Shown: positions 7,539 through 19,793, numbered from the stretch's first letter. The stretch is DNA of 37,989 bases from Mycobacterium sp. E2479 (GCF_001667925.1 NZ_LZJR01000009.1:1-37989), one strand, 5' to 3'. Numbers and translations are program-made. The notes: generated from the letters alone by a model not told the origin.

Positions 7539-7671
7539 CTGTGCCGAGTCGGTGCCAACTATCGCGGTGCACCTGCAGCTCGACACCTGTCCAAACACCC
7601 TTGATAACGTGGCAGTCAGAACGCTGAGCCCCCAAAATTTCAACCCCATCATTGCCGCCGGGAGAGGGATC

Positions 7672-9906
<2,235 letters not shown>

Positions 9907-9933
9907 ACCCCCGAGCAGGAAGCTGGGCTTGAC

Positions 9934-11163
9934 ATGGCAGGCGAAGCGAAGGTCAAGGTCAAAGGCCGCGTCGTGGAGCTCGACGGTGATGAGATGACGC
10001 GCGTCATCTGGAAGATGATCAAGGACATGCTGATCCTGCCGTACCTCGACATCGATCTGGACTATTACGACCTGGGTATCGAGCAGCGCGATCGCACCGA
10101 CGACCAGGTGACCATCGACGCGGCCAACGCCATCAAGAAGCACGGCGTCGGTGTCAAGTGCGCGACCATCACCCCCGACGAGGCCCGCGTCCAGGAGTTC
10201 AATCTCAAGCAGATGTGGCCCTCGCCCAACGGGACAATCCGGAATATTCTGGGCGGCACCATCTTTCGCGAGCCCATCATGATTTCGAACGTGCCGCGGT
10301 TGGTACCCGGGTGGACCAAGCCGATCGTCATCGGCCGACATGCTTTTGGCGACCAATATCGGTCGACCAACTTCGAGGTCGACCAACCCGGGACCGTGAC
10401 AATCACTTTCACCCCCGCCGACGGCGGTGAGCCGATGGTGCACGAGGTGGTGTCCATCCCTGAGGACGGCGGCGTCGTGATGGGGATGTACAACTTCAAG
10501 GACTCCATCCGGGACTTCGCACGCGCCTCGTTGCAGTACGGGCTGAACGCCAAGTGGCCGGTGTACCTGTCCACGAAGAACACCATCCTCAAGGCCTACG
10601 ACGGCATGTTCAAAGACGAGTTCCAGCGCGTCTACGACGAGGAGTTCAAAGACCAGTTCGAGGCCGAGGGATTGACCTACGAGCACCGGTTGATCGACGA
10701 CATGGTTGCGGCCTGCCTGAAATGGGAGGGCGGGTATGTATGGGCCTGCAAGAACTACGACGGCGACGTGCAGTCGGACCTCGTCGCGCAAGGCTACGGC
10801 TCACTCGGGCTGATGACGTCGGTGCTGATGACCGCCGACGGCAAGACGGTCGAGGCCGAGGCCGCGCACGGCACCGTCACCCGGCACTTCCGCCAGTACC
10901 AGGCGGGCAAGCCGACCTCGACCAACCCGATCGCCTCGATCTTCGCCTGGACGCGCGGACTGGCGCACCGCGGCAAGCTGGACAACACCCCCGAGGTGAC
11001 GGGGTTCGCGCAGACGCTGGAGAACGTCGTGGTGTCCACCGTGGAGAGCGGGAAGATGACCAAGGATCTCGCCATCCTCATCGGCCCCGACCAGAAATGG
11101 CAGCACAGCGAGGAGTTTCTCAACTCGATCGCCGAGAACCTGGAAAAGAAACTGGCTAACTAG
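9934..11163 (+). CDS. icd1: Dimeric NADP-dependent isocitrate dehydrogenase (IDH-I)
   Basis: A 409-residue eukaryote-like homodimeric IDH, the same length as M. tuberculosis Icd1 (Rv3339c) and nearly identical along its length. Motifs are [14 protein letters not shown] near the start, the S-P-N-G-T-I-R-N substrate loop (about 96-103), catalytic Y-G/K regions, the metal-binding D-D-M-V-A segment with N-Y-D-G-D-V-Q-S-D, and the cofactor motif A-H-G-T-V-T-R-H. It lies 27 bp after icd2 on the same strand, so the two are probably co-transcribed. AGGA sits about 12 nt before the ATG, which is weak. Its last 8 bp overlap the convergent hydrolase gene. Confidence 0.96.
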   Translation: MAGEAKVKVKGRVVELDGDEMTRVIWKMIKDMLILPYLDIDLDYYDLGIEQRDRTDDQVTIDAANAIKKHGVGVKCATITPDEARVQEFNLKQMWPSPNGTIRNILGGTIFREPIMISNVPRLVPGWTKPIVIGRHAFGDQYRSTNFEVDQPGTVTITFTPADGGEPMVHEVVSIPEDGGVVMGMYNFKDSIRDFARASLQYGLNAKWPVYLSTKNTILKAYDGMFKDEFQRVYDEEFKDQFEAEGLTYEHRLIDDMVAACLKWEGGYVWACKNYDGDVQSDLVAQGYGSLGLMTSVLMTADGKTVEAEAAHGTVTRHFRQYQAGKPTSTNPIASIFAWTRGLAHRGKLDNTPEVTGFAQTLENVVVSTVESGKMTKDLAILIGPDQKWQHSEEFLNSIAENLEKKLAN

Positions 11164-12022
11164 CCGATGGGTTGGCGCCCCGGCTCGCCGAGTTGCACTC
11201 ATCGAGGAAGTTGATGATCAGTTCGGTGACGCGCTCGGGCGCCTCGAACATGGGGATGTGTCCGACGCCGTCGAGCTTGGTCACCTGGTGGTCGTCGGGC
11301 AAGTGAGTGGTGAAATGCCGACTGAACCTGGGTGCGGGCACAATCCGGTCCTTCTCGCAGATCACCAGGTGTGCCGGGACTTCGTTTTCGGCCAGTTCTT
11401 GCAGGCCGTGCAACAGCAGCGACTTGACCAGCAGCTGGAAGTAGGCGGGGCAGTGGGCGACGTCGTCGATGCAGCCGAGCAGTTGTGAGTCGCTGACTCC
11501 GTCCGGGGAGGCACTGATCGCGTACGTGGCCAGCCGGCGGCTGAACGGAAGGCGCATCACCTTCGGGCCGAACAGCGCGGCCAACACCAGCAGCGGAATG
11601 CCGAGGATGAACTTGGCGATTACCTCGAACTTGGCGGGGCTCCACCGGGTCCATCCGCCGGCCGGGGCGATGCCCATGACGCTGCGGGCCCGACCGCGCC
11701 GCTCCAATTCGAACGCGACCCAACCGCCCAGCGAGTTGCCGACGATGTGCGCGGTCTTCCAGCCCAGTTCGTCCATTTGGCGTTCCACGTGGTCGGCCAG
11801 CACCGCGGACGACAGGAACCAGGTACCGGCCGGCGGCCCGCCGTTGTGGCCGGCCATCGTCGGGGCGAACACCTCGTACCGCCCGGTGTCGGCCAACAGC
11901 CGGGCGACGTCGTCCCATACCGCCTGGGACAGCAGGAACGGGTGCAGCAACAGGACCGGCTCACCCGAACCGAGGTGAATCGCGGGCCGCGTGCCCAAGG
12001 TGCTCCCCTTGCTACTCCCCAT
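11156..12022 (-). CDS. Alpha/beta hydrolase (full-length form of Rv3337/Rv3338)
   Basis: A 288-residue alpha/beta hydrolase: oxyanion region L-L-L-H-P-F (about 24-29), nucleophile Ser97 in G-N-S-L-G-G-W, an acid in I-C-E-K-D-R-I-V, and catalytic His in [10 protein letters not shown] hydrophobic stretch around 135-150 forms part of the cap. Substrate is unknown. As I recall, M. tuberculosis H37Rv has this locus as two shorter annotated genes; here the frame is intact. The ATG at 12022 has no ribosome binding site, but TAATGT ends 7 nt upstream, suggesting a leaderless transcript. An inverted repeat lies just upstream. The 3' end overlaps icd1 by 8 bp in convergent orientation. Confidence 0.88.
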   Translation of the reverse strand: MGSSKGSTLGTRPAIHLGSGEPVLLLHPFLLSQAVWDDVARLLADTGRYEVFAPTMAGHNGGPPAGTWFLSSAVLADHVERQMDELGWKTAHIVGNSLGGWVAFELERRGRARSVMGIAPAGGWTRWSPAKFEVIAKFILGIPLLVLAALFGPKVMRLPFSRRLATYAISASPDGVSDSQLLGCIDDVAHCPAYFQLLVKSLLLHGLQELAENEVPAHLVICEKDRIVPAPRFSRHFTTHLPDDHQVTKLDGVGHIPMFEAPERVTELIINFLDECNSASRGANPSAS

Positions 12023-12029
12023 ACCGCCG

Positions 12030-12057
12030 ACATTAAATGCGGTACCGCCGGTACCGC
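12030..12057 (-). promoter_or_regulatory. Hydrolase promoter: TAATGT -10 with adjacent inverted repeat
   Basis: TAATGT (12030-12035) ends 7 nt before the hydrolase ATG. Directly upstream, 12039-12057 holds GCGGTACC, a 3-nt gap, and GGTACCGC: a perfect 8-bp inverted repeat over the promoter's upstream part, 70-88 bp before trpS. It could be an operator for either gene. Confidence 0.4.
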
Positions 12058-12111
12058 AAGCGAGCGGTGTCCGGGCGCACCCGTCTGTGCAGGCCCAGCG
12101 GCTTCCCGTGA

Positions 12112-13146
<1,035 letters not shown>

Positions 13147-13170
13147 CTTGCTTCCAATTGGAGCCGTACG

Positions 13171-14208
13171 ATGAGCGAGCCGGCCAAGGCGGGCGTATTC
13201 GATCGGTTGCGGGCCCGACACGAGTGGATCGATCACGTGATTCGCGCCTACCAACGGTTCGATGAGCGCAACGGTGGGTTCTTCGCGGCCGGCCTCACCT
13301 ATTACACGATTTTCGCGTTGTTTCCTTTGCTCATGGTCGGTTTCGCGATCTTCGGGTTCGTGTTGGCGCGCCGTCCGCAGCTGCTGAGCACCATCGACGA
13401 CCACATCCGTTCCCAGGTGACCGGCACGCTGGGCAATCAGCTGCACGAGTTGATGAACTCGGCCATCGACGCCCGCACGTCGGTCGGTGTGATCGGTTTG
13501 GCCACCGCCGTGTGGGCTGGACTGGGCTGGATATCGCACCTGCGCCAGGCGTTGACGGAGATGTGGTGGGACGAACAGATCGAGTCACCGGGCTTCGTGC
13601 ACAACAAGTTTTCCGATCTGCTGGCGATGCTGGGGACGTTCGCGATCATCGTGGCCACCGTCGCGCTGACGACCGTCGGCCATGCCGCACCCATGGCTGC
13701 GCTGCTGAGATGGCTTGGGATACCACAGTTTGTCGTGTTCGACTGGCTCTTCTCGCTATTCTCGATCCTGATCGCGACGCTGGTGTCGTGGCTGCTGTTC
13801 ACCTGGATGATCGCCCGCCTGCCCCGCGAAAAGGTCAGCCTCGTCGATTCGATGCGGGCCGGGCTGATCGCGGCGATCGGGTTCGAGGTCTTCAAACAGG
13901 TCGCCTCCATCTATCTGCGGACGGTGCTGCGCAGCCCGGCGGGCGCGGCATTCGGCCCGGTGCTGGGGCTGATGGTGTTCGCTTACATCACGGCGTATCT
14001 CGTCCTGTTCTGCACCGCGTGGGCGGCGACTGCCTCCAAGGATCCGCGCCGCCGACCCGTCGCGCCTCCGGCCCCGGCGATCATCGCGCCACGCGTGCAG
14101 ATGGACGAGGGCCTCAATACCCGCCAGACGCTGACCGCCATGGCGCTGGGAGCCGTTGGTGCGCTGACAGTTTCCCGCATCGCCCGCTTGACCCGCCGCG
14201 ATCCCTAG
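13171..14208 (+). CDS. YihY/BrkB-family inner-membrane protein (Rv3335c-like)
   Basis: A 345-residue polytopic membrane protein with about six membrane segments: near residues 45-65, 108-120, 145-165, 182-212, 228-245 and 262-285. Family motifs include A-A-G-L-T-Y-Y-T-I-F-A-L-F-P-L at about 33-47 and the G-P-V-L-G-L-M-V-F-A-Y stretch near 258-268. A Pro-rich cytoplasmic tail follows, then a last short hydrophobic segment. The family was once misnamed ribonuclease BN; its function is unresolved. It starts at ATG 13171 with TTGGAG about 8 nt upstream. Its TAG shares the bases CTAG with the stop of the convergent gdx gene. Confidence 0.9.
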   Translation: MSEPAKAGVFDRLRARHEWIDHVIRAYQRFDERNGGFFAAGLTYYTIFALFPLLMVGFAIFGFVLARRPQLLSTIDDHIRSQVTGTLGNQLHELMNSAIDARTSVGVIGLATAVWAGLGWISHLRQALTEMWWDEQIESPGFVHNKFSDLLAMLGTFAIIVATVALTTVGHAAPMAALLRWLGIPQFVVFDWLFSLFSILIATLVSWLLFTWMIARLPREKVSLVDSMRAGLIAAIGFEVFKQVASIYLRTVLRSPAGAAFGPVLGLMVFAYITAYLVLFCTAWAATASKDPRRRPVAPPAPAIIAPRVQMDEGLNTRQTLTAMALGAVGALTVSRIARLTRRDP

Positions 14209-14519
14209 TCGACCAGCTTCAGGCCTGCGAGGCAGGCGATGATCCCTCCGATCAACACCAGCTTGATCAACGACGCCGGTTCGTCGCCGATCAGCATCGC
14301 GTAGCCGACCGTGAGCACCGCCCCGACGCCGACCCAGACCGCATAACTGGTTCCGACCGGCAGGGTGCGCATGGCGATCGCCAGTCCGGTCATCGAAAAA
14401 GCCAGGGCGACAAGGAATACCAGCGACGGCCCGAGCCGGGAGAAGCCGCCGGACTTGTTCAGGGCGCTCGCCCACACGGCCTCTAAGATCCCCGACGCAA
14501 TCAAGACGAGCCAGGCCAT
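14205..14519 (-). CDS. gdx: Guanidinium exporter, SMR family (Gdx/SugE type)
   Basis: A 104-residue four-helix small multidrug resistance protein. The essential Glu is residue 13 in G-I-L-E-A-V-W-A. The third-helix stretch L-P-V-G-T-S-Y-A-V-W-V-G-V-G-A-V follows the Gdx rather than the EmrE pattern. Gdx proteins act as dual-topology dimers exchanging guanidinium for protons. The assignment is backed by the guanidine-III riboswitch just upstream. The start is ATG 14519, with GGAGG 6 nt upstream; a GTG directly before it is too close to the Shine-Dalgarno sequence. The ribosome binding site lies 4 nt beyond the aptamer, so ligand binding probably controls translation. Convergent with yihY, sharing CTAG. 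Confidence 0.93.
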   Translation of the reverse strand: MAWLVLIASGILEAVWASALNKSGGFSRLGPSLVFLVALAFSMTGLAIAMRTLPVGTSYAVWVGVGAVLTVGYAMLIGDEPASLIKLVLIGGIIACLAGLKLVD

Positions 14520-14533
14520 CACTCACCTCCACG

Positions 14534-14575
14534 GCGCCGTCTTGTCGCTGGCCGGGTACGGGGCCCCTCGTCCGG
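14534..14575 (-). promoter_or_regulatory. Guanidine-III (ykkC-III) riboswitch
   Basis: The minus strand starts CCGGACGAGG, continues with CCGTACCCGG, and ends GACAAGACGGCGC. These are the conserved strands of the short guanidine-III pseudoknot aptamer, in the right order and spacing. The last helix ends 3 nt before the GGAGG of gdx, so guanidine binding should expose or block that ribosome binding site. Confidence 0.93.
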
Positions 14576-14592
14576 TGCTGACGGGCTAGATG

Positions 14593-15726
14593 TTAACAAG
14601 CCTCCAACGGTTGGCCGCGCCAGGCGCCGCGCACCATGACGTCCGATACGCCCAGACGTTGATCCAGCACAACAAGATCGGCGTCGTAGCCGGTGCGCAG
14701 AACGCCCACCCGCTGCAGCCCGAGTGCCCGCGCCGGCGTCGCGGCGGTCGTCTGCACCGCGGTGGCCAGGCCGGCATCGGCATGCACCGTGCGGAACAGC
14801 CGATCCATGGTGGCGGTGCTGCCCGCGATCGTCGATGTTCCGTGCACCCGTGCGACACCGGCGACGACATCGATGGGCACCGCGCCGAGCCGAAACGCGC
14901 CGTCGGTGCGACCGGCGGCGGCGATCGCGTCGGTGATCGTGGCGACGCGGTCCGCACCCGCTGACTCGATCACCGCCGCCACCACGTCAGGGTGTAGGTG
15001 CACGCCGTCGGCGATCACCTCGACGGTCACTCGCGGGTCGCGCAGCAAGGCCAGCGCGGGGCCGGGCTCGCGATGGTGCAGCGGCGGCATCGCGTTGAAC
15101 AGGTGCGTGCCCACCGTGGCGCCCAGCGCGATGGCATCCGTGGTCTGTTCGTAGCTGGCATCGGTATGTCCCACCGCGACAACGACTCCCGCGTCCACGA
15201 AACGCCGGATCGCGGCGTCGGCGCCGGGTAGCTCGGGTGCCAGCGTCACCATCCGGATCGTGCCGTCGCCCGCGGCCAGCACCGCGTCGATCTCCGCCGC
15301 GTCCGGATCACGCATCTGGGTGGCGTCGTGTGCTCCGCAGTGCGCCCGGCTCAGCCACGGCCCCTCCAGGTGGACGCCCGCGACGGCGCCCCGCCCGGTG
15401 GCTTCGGCGAGCGCGCGCACCCCGCCCAGCAGGTCGGGCGGCGAGGCGGTGACCAGGCTGGCCAGCGTGGTGGTGGTGCCATGACGCAGGTGAAACGCGG
15501 CGGCGTCGTCGATGCCGTCGGCGTCGGTGTAGGAAGCACCCCCACCACCGTGCACATGCATGTCGATGAAACCCGGTACCACGGTGCAATCGGGGAAGTC
15601 GAAGTCGGCCGCGCGGGTTGGCGGGCCCGACGCGCACGCCGCGATCCGTCCGCCGGAGGTCTGGAGCCACCCTGGACTGCACACCTGACCGTCGAGCACC
15701 ATGGTGCCCGCCGCAATCACGGCCAT
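14593..15726 (-). CDS. nagA: N-acetylglucosamine-6-phosphate deacetylase NagA
   Basis: NagA hydrolyses GlcNAc-6-P to glucosamine-6-P and acetate in cell-wall amino-sugar recycling. This 377-residue amidohydrolase has the metal motif H57-x-H59 in I-D-M-H-V-H-G-G-G, Glu121 in H-L-E-G-P-W, the V-A-V-G-H-T-D-A metal His segment, T-H-L-F-N-A-M-P-P, and the catalytic Asp in T-I-T-D-A. From memory, the M. tuberculosis protein is about 383 residues. The start chosen is ATG 15726, which overlaps the end of sugI by 10 bp. A GTG at 15720 forming GTGA with the sugI stop is an alternative that removes two residues. Third gene of dacB1-sugI-nagA. Confidence 0.94.
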   Translation of the reverse strand: MAVIAAGTMVLDGQVCSPGWLQTSGGRIAACASGPPTRAADFDFPDCTVVPGFIDMHVHGGGGASYTDADGIDDAAAFHLRHGTTTTLASLVTASPPDLLGGVRALAEATGRGAVAGVHLEGPWLSRAHCGAHDATQMRDPDAAEIDAVLAAGDGTIRMVTLAPELPGADAAIRRFVDAGVVVAVGHTDASYEQTTDAIALGATVGTHLFNAMPPLHHREPGPALALLRDPRVTVEVIADGVHLHPDVVAAVIESAGADRVATITDAIAAAGRTDGAFRLGAVPIDVVAGVARVHGTSTIAGSTATMDRLFRTVHADAGLATAVQTTAATPARALGLQRVGVLRTGYDADLVVLDQRLGVSDVMVRGAWRGQPLEAC

Positions 15727-17069
15727 CTGCCGCCGTTCTCCCAGAAGTGGCGGATGTCCTCGAGCTGGCGGCCTTTGGTTTCCGGCGCGTACCGGTACAC
15801 GAAGACGAACGCGACCGCCGCGAGCACCGCGAACAGCGCGAAAGTACCTGCGCCGCCCAGTGAATGGAGCAGGCTCAGGAAGACGGCGGCGATGATGGCG
15901 TTAGCCACCAGATTGGAGGTCAACATGGTGCTCGACCCGATCGAGCGTAACCGGGACGGGAAACTTTCGCTGGCGTACACCCAGCCCAGGGAGCCGAAAC
16001 CCATGGTGAAGCCGAAGATGAACAGCAAGATCCCGGCGAACCCCACGATCGTGCCGCCCAGACCTCGCCCGAACACCGCCATCAGCACGACGTCGGCGAC
16101 GATCATCATGGCGGTGCCGCACAACAGGATTGGCCGCCGGCCCACCCGATCGACCAACAGCAGCGCAGCGCCGACGGCCGCCAACCCGGCGACCTGAAGC
16201 AGCGCCGGCAGCCCCAACAGCGCGAAATTGCCGGTGAAGCCCATGGCCTGAAAGATGCGGGGGCTGTAATAGATGATCGCGTTGATGCCGGTGATCTGGA
16301 TCAAGAAGCCGAGGACGACCACGAAGGCGGTGGCCCGCAGGTATGGGGGCCGCAGCATTTCGGAGAAACCGCCCCCGGCCCCGGGCGAGGCCTCGCTCAA
16401 CGCGCGGCCGATCTCGGCGAGCTCGTCGTCCACCTGCGCGGTGGGCTCGACTCGCAACAGTGCCCGCCGGGCGTCGTCCGTCCGGCCCGCCAGCACGTAC
16501 CATCGGGCGGTGTCGGGCATCCGAATCACCAACGGCAGCAACAATACTGCGGGCAGGCAGGCCAGCCCCAGCATCCAGCGCCAGCTGTGGGTGCCCGCCA
16601 GCAGGTAGCCGGTCAGATAGCCCAGGATCAGGCCACTGACGATCGCCAGCTGATAGGCCGTCAGCAGCGAACCGCGCACCGCCGTCGGTGCCGATTCCGC
16701 CACGTAGACCGGGACGACCACCACCGTCACGCCGATGGTCAGCCCCAGCAGCAACCGCGCCGTCAGCAACATCGGCATACAGATCGAGAACGCGGCCAGC
16801 AGAGCGAAAGCGGCGTAACCGACCAGGATCAGCACCACCGACCTTTTTCGCCCGATCACGTTGGCCAGCACGCCGGCACCCAGCGCCCCGGCGATCTGAC
16901 CGATCACCACCATCGTCGTCAGCAGTTCCTGCTGGCGGGTGGACAGCCCGAAGTCCTCGGTGACGAACAACTGCGCCCCGGCGATGATGGACAGGTCGTA
17001 GCCGTAGATGACGCCCACGCTGGCCGCGGTCAGCCCGACCTGCAGTCCGCGCAGCGATCCGCTTGCCAC
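15717..17069 (-). CDS. sugI: MFS sugar transporter SugI
   Basis: A 450-residue major facilitator of the sugar-porter family with twelve predicted helices. Diagnostic motifs are Y-G-Y-D-L-S in helix 1, G-R-K-R between helices 2 and 3, P-D-T-A-R-W-Y (variant of P-E-S-P-R-W) after helix 6, D-R-V-G-R-R-P between helices 8 and 9, and P-E-T-K-G near the C-terminus. The sugar is unknown; co-transcription with nagA suggests an amino sugar, but that is inference. It starts at GTG 17069, 5 bp after the dacB1 stop. As I recall, the M. tuberculosis protein is annotated about 50 residues longer at the N-terminus. Here upstream extension would enter dacB1. Confidence 0.9.
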   Translation of the reverse strand: MASGSLRGLQVGLTAASVGVIYGYDLSIIAGAQLFVTEDFGLSTRQQELLTTMVVIGQIAGALGAGVLANVIGRKRSVVLILVGYAAFALLAAFSICMPMLLTARLLLGLTIGVTVVVVPVYVAESAPTAVRGSLLTAYQLAIVSGLILGYLTGYLLAGTHSWRWMLGLACLPAVLLLPLVIRMPDTARWYVLAGRTDDARRALLRVEPTAQVDDELAEIGRALSEASPGAGGGFSEMLRPPYLRATAFVVVLGFLIQITGINAIIYYSPRIFQAMGFTGNFALLGLPALLQVAGLAAVGAALLLVDRVGRRPILLCGTAMMIVADVVLMAVFGRGLGGTIVGFAGILLFIFGFTMGFGSLGWVYASESFPSRLRSIGSSTMLTSNLVANAIIAAVFLSLLHSLGGAGTFALFAVLAAVAFVFVYRYAPETKGRQLEDIRHFWENGGRWP

Positions 17070-17074
17070 GGCGC

Positions 17075-18325
17075 TCAGCGATGTTGCGGTCGGCGGTTCA
17101 GCGAGCGGGCCATCATGATCAGCGTGAACACCACGATGGTGCCGATCACCGCCACGCCCACCCGGATCGGCATGGCGTCCGCGGATGCGATGATCCCGCC
17201 GGCCGCGGCGTTATTGGCGAGCGGGTCCGCGGCGTCGTGCTTGGCCGGCGCCAGGGATGGGTCGGGAGCGATCAGCGAGCCGACCTGTGTGCCCTGCGGG
17301 GTGGAGAAGCCGTAGTCCAGCAGGTGTGCAGCCTGTTCCCATGGGGCGATCGGCACCCGCGTCCCGTGTAGCAGCACCGCCATCAGGCGTCGCCCGTCGT
17401 GATTGGCCGCGCCCACGAACGTCTGGCCCGCGTCGTCGGTGTAGCCGGTCTTGCCGCCCAAAGCACCGGGATATTTGTAGAGCAGCTGGTTGTCGTTCTC
17501 CAGCTCATAGCCCGGGTGGTCGCCGTGGCCGGGGAAGTTGAACGTCCGCGTCGCGACGATGTCGGCAAATGTCGGGTTCTGCCAGGCGTAGCGGTAGAAC
17601 AGCCCCATGTCGTAGGCGGAGGTGCTCATGCCGGGCGCGTCCAGCCCCGACGGCGTCGCGGCCCGGGTGTCCTGGCCCCCGAGCTTGGCGGCCAGCAGGT
17701 TGATCTTCTCCAGCGCCTGCTGCATGCCGCCCAGCTGCATGGCCAGCGCGTGGGCGGCGTCGTTGCCGGAGTGCATCAGCAGCCCGTGCAGCAGTTGGTT
17801 GACGGTGAAGACGCCACCCTCCTCGACGCCGACCTTGGTGCCCTCGGCGGCGGCGTCGTCGGCGGTTCCGGGGACCGACTTGTTCAGGTTGAGGGCGTTG
17901 AGGGAGGCCATCGCGACCAGCACCTTGATGATGCTGGCCGGGCGGTGCCGTCCGTGCGGGTCCTTGGCCGCGATGACCGCGCCGCTGTCCAGGTCCGCCA
18001 CCAGCCAGGCGTCGGCAGAGACGTCGTTGGGCAGCGGCGGCGTGTTCGGTGCGACGACGATGCCGCAGCTGCCCAGTGCGTCACCGCCGACGGGCCTGGC
18101 GGGCACCGCCAACGGGATCGGCGGGTCACCGGCGGTGGGAGCCTCCGACGAGTCCACCGCGGGCGGGGTGTTCACCTTGAACGGGCAGTTCGCCGGCGCG
18201 GCGCCGGGTTCGGCGCCGGGTTCGGCCTTTGCGAGCGGCATGTTCGCCGGTGCTGCCAACGTGACCGGGGCGGCCGTTAGGAAAAGTGCCGCTGCCAGGC
18301 ATGATGCGGAACGTAACAGGGTCAT
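17075..18325 (-). CDS. dacB1: D-alanyl-D-alanine carboxypeptidase DacB1
   Basis: A low-molecular-mass penicillin-binding protein (peptidase S11) that trims the terminal D-Ala from peptidoglycan stem peptides. It has a signal peptide (about 1-25) and a Pro/Ala-rich linker to about residue 100. All three active-site motifs are present: S131-I-I-K134, S186-G-N188 and K292-T-G294. A C-terminal membrane anchor spans about 388-407 with a basic tail. Total length is 416 residues. The start is ATG 18325; the reading frame stays open far upstream, but that extension has no signal peptide and overlaps the divergent small gene. TACTGT 9 nt upstream is a plausible -10. It leads the dacB1-sugI-nagA operon. 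Confidence 0.94.
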   Translation of the reverse strand: MTLLRSASCLAAALFLTAAPVTLAAPANMPLAKAEPGAEPGAAPANCPFKVNTPPAVDSSEAPTAGDPPIPLAVPARPVGGDALGSCGIVVAPNTPPLPNDVSADAWLVADLDSGAVIAAKDPHGRHRPASIIKVLVAMASLNALNLNKSVPGTADDAAAEGTKVGVEEGGVFTVNQLLHGLLMHSGNDAAHALAMQLGGMQQALEKINLLAAKLGGQDTRAATPSGLDAPGMSTSAYDMGLFYRYAWQNPTFADIVATRTFNFPGHGDHPGYELENDNQLLYKYPGALGGKTGYTDDAGQTFVGAANHDGRRLMAVLLHGTRVPIAPWEQAAHLLDYGFSTPQGTQVGSLIAPDPSLAPAKHDAADPLANNAAAGGIIASADAMPIRVGVAVIGTIVVFTLIMMARSLNRRPQHR

Positions 18326-18334
18326 CGTCTGTGC

Positions 18335-18340
18335 ACAGTA
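18335..18340 (-). promoter_or_regulatory. Putative -10 (TACTGT) of dacB1
   Basis: TACTGT fits TANNNT and ends 9 nt before the dacB1 ATG, giving a near-leaderless transcript. A 10-bp palindrome CTGTGCACAG overlaps it at 18329-18338. Confidence 0.4.
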
Positions 18341-18421
18341 AGCGATCGGCGGCTCGAATCCGAGGAGCCGCGCTGTGACTGGTGAGGCGGAAGTTACTGG
18401 GCGGTGCCGGCAAAGCGGCGA

Positions 18422-18427
18422 TAGGCT
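18422..18427 (+). promoter_or_regulatory. Putative -10 (TAGGCT) of the small gene at 18483
   Basis: GATAGGCTGGG is a typical mycobacterial -10 setting. It lies 55 bp before the ATT start candidate and inside the longer frame from GTG 18375, so it supports the shorter gene. Confidence 0.4.
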
Positions 18428-18482
18428 GGGCGCGCGGTCATTTCGAAGCCACCGACCGCACCTGATTTCCAGGAGTTTTGCC

Positions 18483-18785
18483 ATTTCACGCGATCGGTTT
18501 TGGTCCGCCTGGCGGCGGAATAGTGGCGGCGCTTCGCCCGGTGTTCGCGCGCTGACCGATCTGCTCAAGCAGGTCGAGAAGGCAACGCAGGTACGGCGTT
18601 CCGGGTTCGACCAGGTGTTGGCGGAGCTGACGCTGCACCGCGACGCCGCCACCGACCCGGAGCTGCGGTCGGCGCTGGCATGGTTGTGCAACGCCGTATC
18701 GCGATTCGGGCGCAACCCGACCGCCACGCACGCCCGCGAGGTGGTGATGGCCGCCGACGCGGTCAGGCGGGTGCCCGGCGGCTAG
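18483..18785 (+). CDS. Small helical protein of unknown function, possible ATT start
   Basis: A 100-residue protein, not recognised. From about residue 20 the codons are strongly GC3-biased and the sequence is predicted helical and charged ([11 protein letters not shown], then A-L-A-W-L-C-N-A), so it is a real gene. The start is uncertain. ATT at 18483 has AGGAG with 7-nt spacing and the -10-like TAGGCT upstream. The only in-frame conventional start further up is GTG 18375 (136 residues), whose extra codons lack GC3 bias and contain that promoter. The next GTG (18615) would cut the conserved-looking part in half. It is divergent from dacB1 and ends 6 bp from the convergent propeller gene. Confidence 0.6.
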   Translation: MSRDRFWSAWRRNSGGASPGVRALTDLLKQVEKATQVRRSGFDQVLAELTLHRDAATDPELRSALAWLCNAVSRFGRNPTATHAREVVMAADAVRRVPGG

Positions 18786-18791
18786 CGAGGC

Positions 18792-19793
18792 TTACAGCGC
18801 GGTGGCCGCCAGGTCCACGTGGGCCAGCGCCGAGAAGCTGATCGTGCTCATCCACAGCTTGCCGTCCGCCTCGACCAGGCCGGTGACGGAGCCGAACTCC
18901 GGATGCCGGGTGCGCAGGCCGGCGACGGCCGCACCGGTGTCCGGATCGAACGCGACCGCCCAGACCTCTGGCTTGATCTGCGGTTGCAGCCGCGCGGGCA
19001 GTCGCCACACCAGCTTGCGGATGATCGGGGCGCGCGGCAGCATCCATTCCAGCGACGAATTCGCTTCGCTCACCATCGCGGTCCAGATGCGCCCATCGGC
19101 GCCGGTGGACAGGTTGTCGGGCATGCCGGGCAGGTGCACCGCCAACGGCGTCACCGATCCGGCCTGCGGCCCGCTCAGCCAGTACTTGGACAGCCGGCGC
19201 GCCTGGGTTTCGGCGAAGACCAGCGCCGACCCGTCGGCCGTGGGCGTCAGACCATTGGCGAAGTACAGCCCGTCGGCCAGCGTGCTGACGGTGCCGTCCG
19301 TGCCGAGCCGGAACAAGCCCCCGGTTGCGCGTGCCTCCACGATGGGGGCGGTGAAGTGCTCGAAATGAAAGTCGCTCGTCGACTCGGTGAAATAGATTGT
19401 TCCGTCGGGTGTTTCGGTGACGTTGGAGCAGAATTTGAGCCGTCTGCCGGCGACCGATTCGACAAGCACGTCCAGCGTGCCGTGGTCCGGGTCCAGCGCG
19501 AGCAACCCGCGATGGCTATCGCAGATCAGGACGCGTCCGTCGCGGGCGACGTGCAGGCCGAGTGGCCGTCCGCCGGTGTCGGCGACGACGGCGGGTTTGT
19601 CCCCGGGCGCAATCCGCACGATGCGCCCGTCCTCGAGGCCGGTCCACAATTGGCCGGCCGCGTCGACGACGACGTCCTCGGGACCGTTGCCGGGCAGCGG
19701 GACGACGGTGACGCGCGGCGCCGGCACGCCGGGCAATTCCTCGACCGGCGGTGGCTGCCACCGCACCGGGTTTATACGGGGTTTTTGGGCCAT
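18792..19793 (-). CDS. SMP-30/gluconolactonase/strictosidine-synthase-like beta-propeller
   Basis: A 333-residue six-bladed propeller. Repeating blade motifs are G-P-E-D-V-V-V-D-A-A-G-Q-L-W-T-G near 37-52, C-S-N-V-T-E-T-P-D-G-T-I-Y-F-T, A-N-G-L-T-P-T-A-D-G and P-D-N-L-S-T-G-A-D-G-R-I-W. The Glu, Asn, Asn and Asp of these motifs correspond to the divalent-metal ligands of SMP-30/Drp35 hydrolases. It looks closest to the strictosidine-synthase/APMAP branch, whose bacterial substrates are mostly unknown; lactone hydrolysis is the likely chemistry. There is no signal peptide. The ATG at 19793 is 10 bp after the aminotransferase stop, so the two are co-transcribed; upstream frame extension is antisense and rejected. 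Confidence 0.85.
   Translation of the reverse strand: MAQKPRINPVRWQPPPVEELPGVPAPRVTVVPLPGNGPEDVVVDAAGQLWTGLEDGRIVRIAPGDKPAVVADTGGRPLGLHVARDGRVLICDSHRGLLALDPDHGTLDVLVESVAGRRLKFCSNVTETPDGTIYFTESTSDFHFEHFTAPIVEARATGGLFRLGTDGTVSTLADGLYFANGLTPTADGSALVFAETQARRLSKYWLSGPQAGSVTPLAVHLPGMPDNLSTGADGRIWTAMVSEANSSLEWMLPRAPIIRKLVWRLPARLQPQIKPEVWAVAFDPDTGAAVAGLRTRHPEFGSVTGLVEADGKLWMSTISFSALAHVDLAATAL

Noticed and set aside
7552..7671. Forty-residue N-terminal extension of icd2
   Set aside because: No homology to the family start, and the GTG at 7672 has GGGAGAGG at correct spacing.
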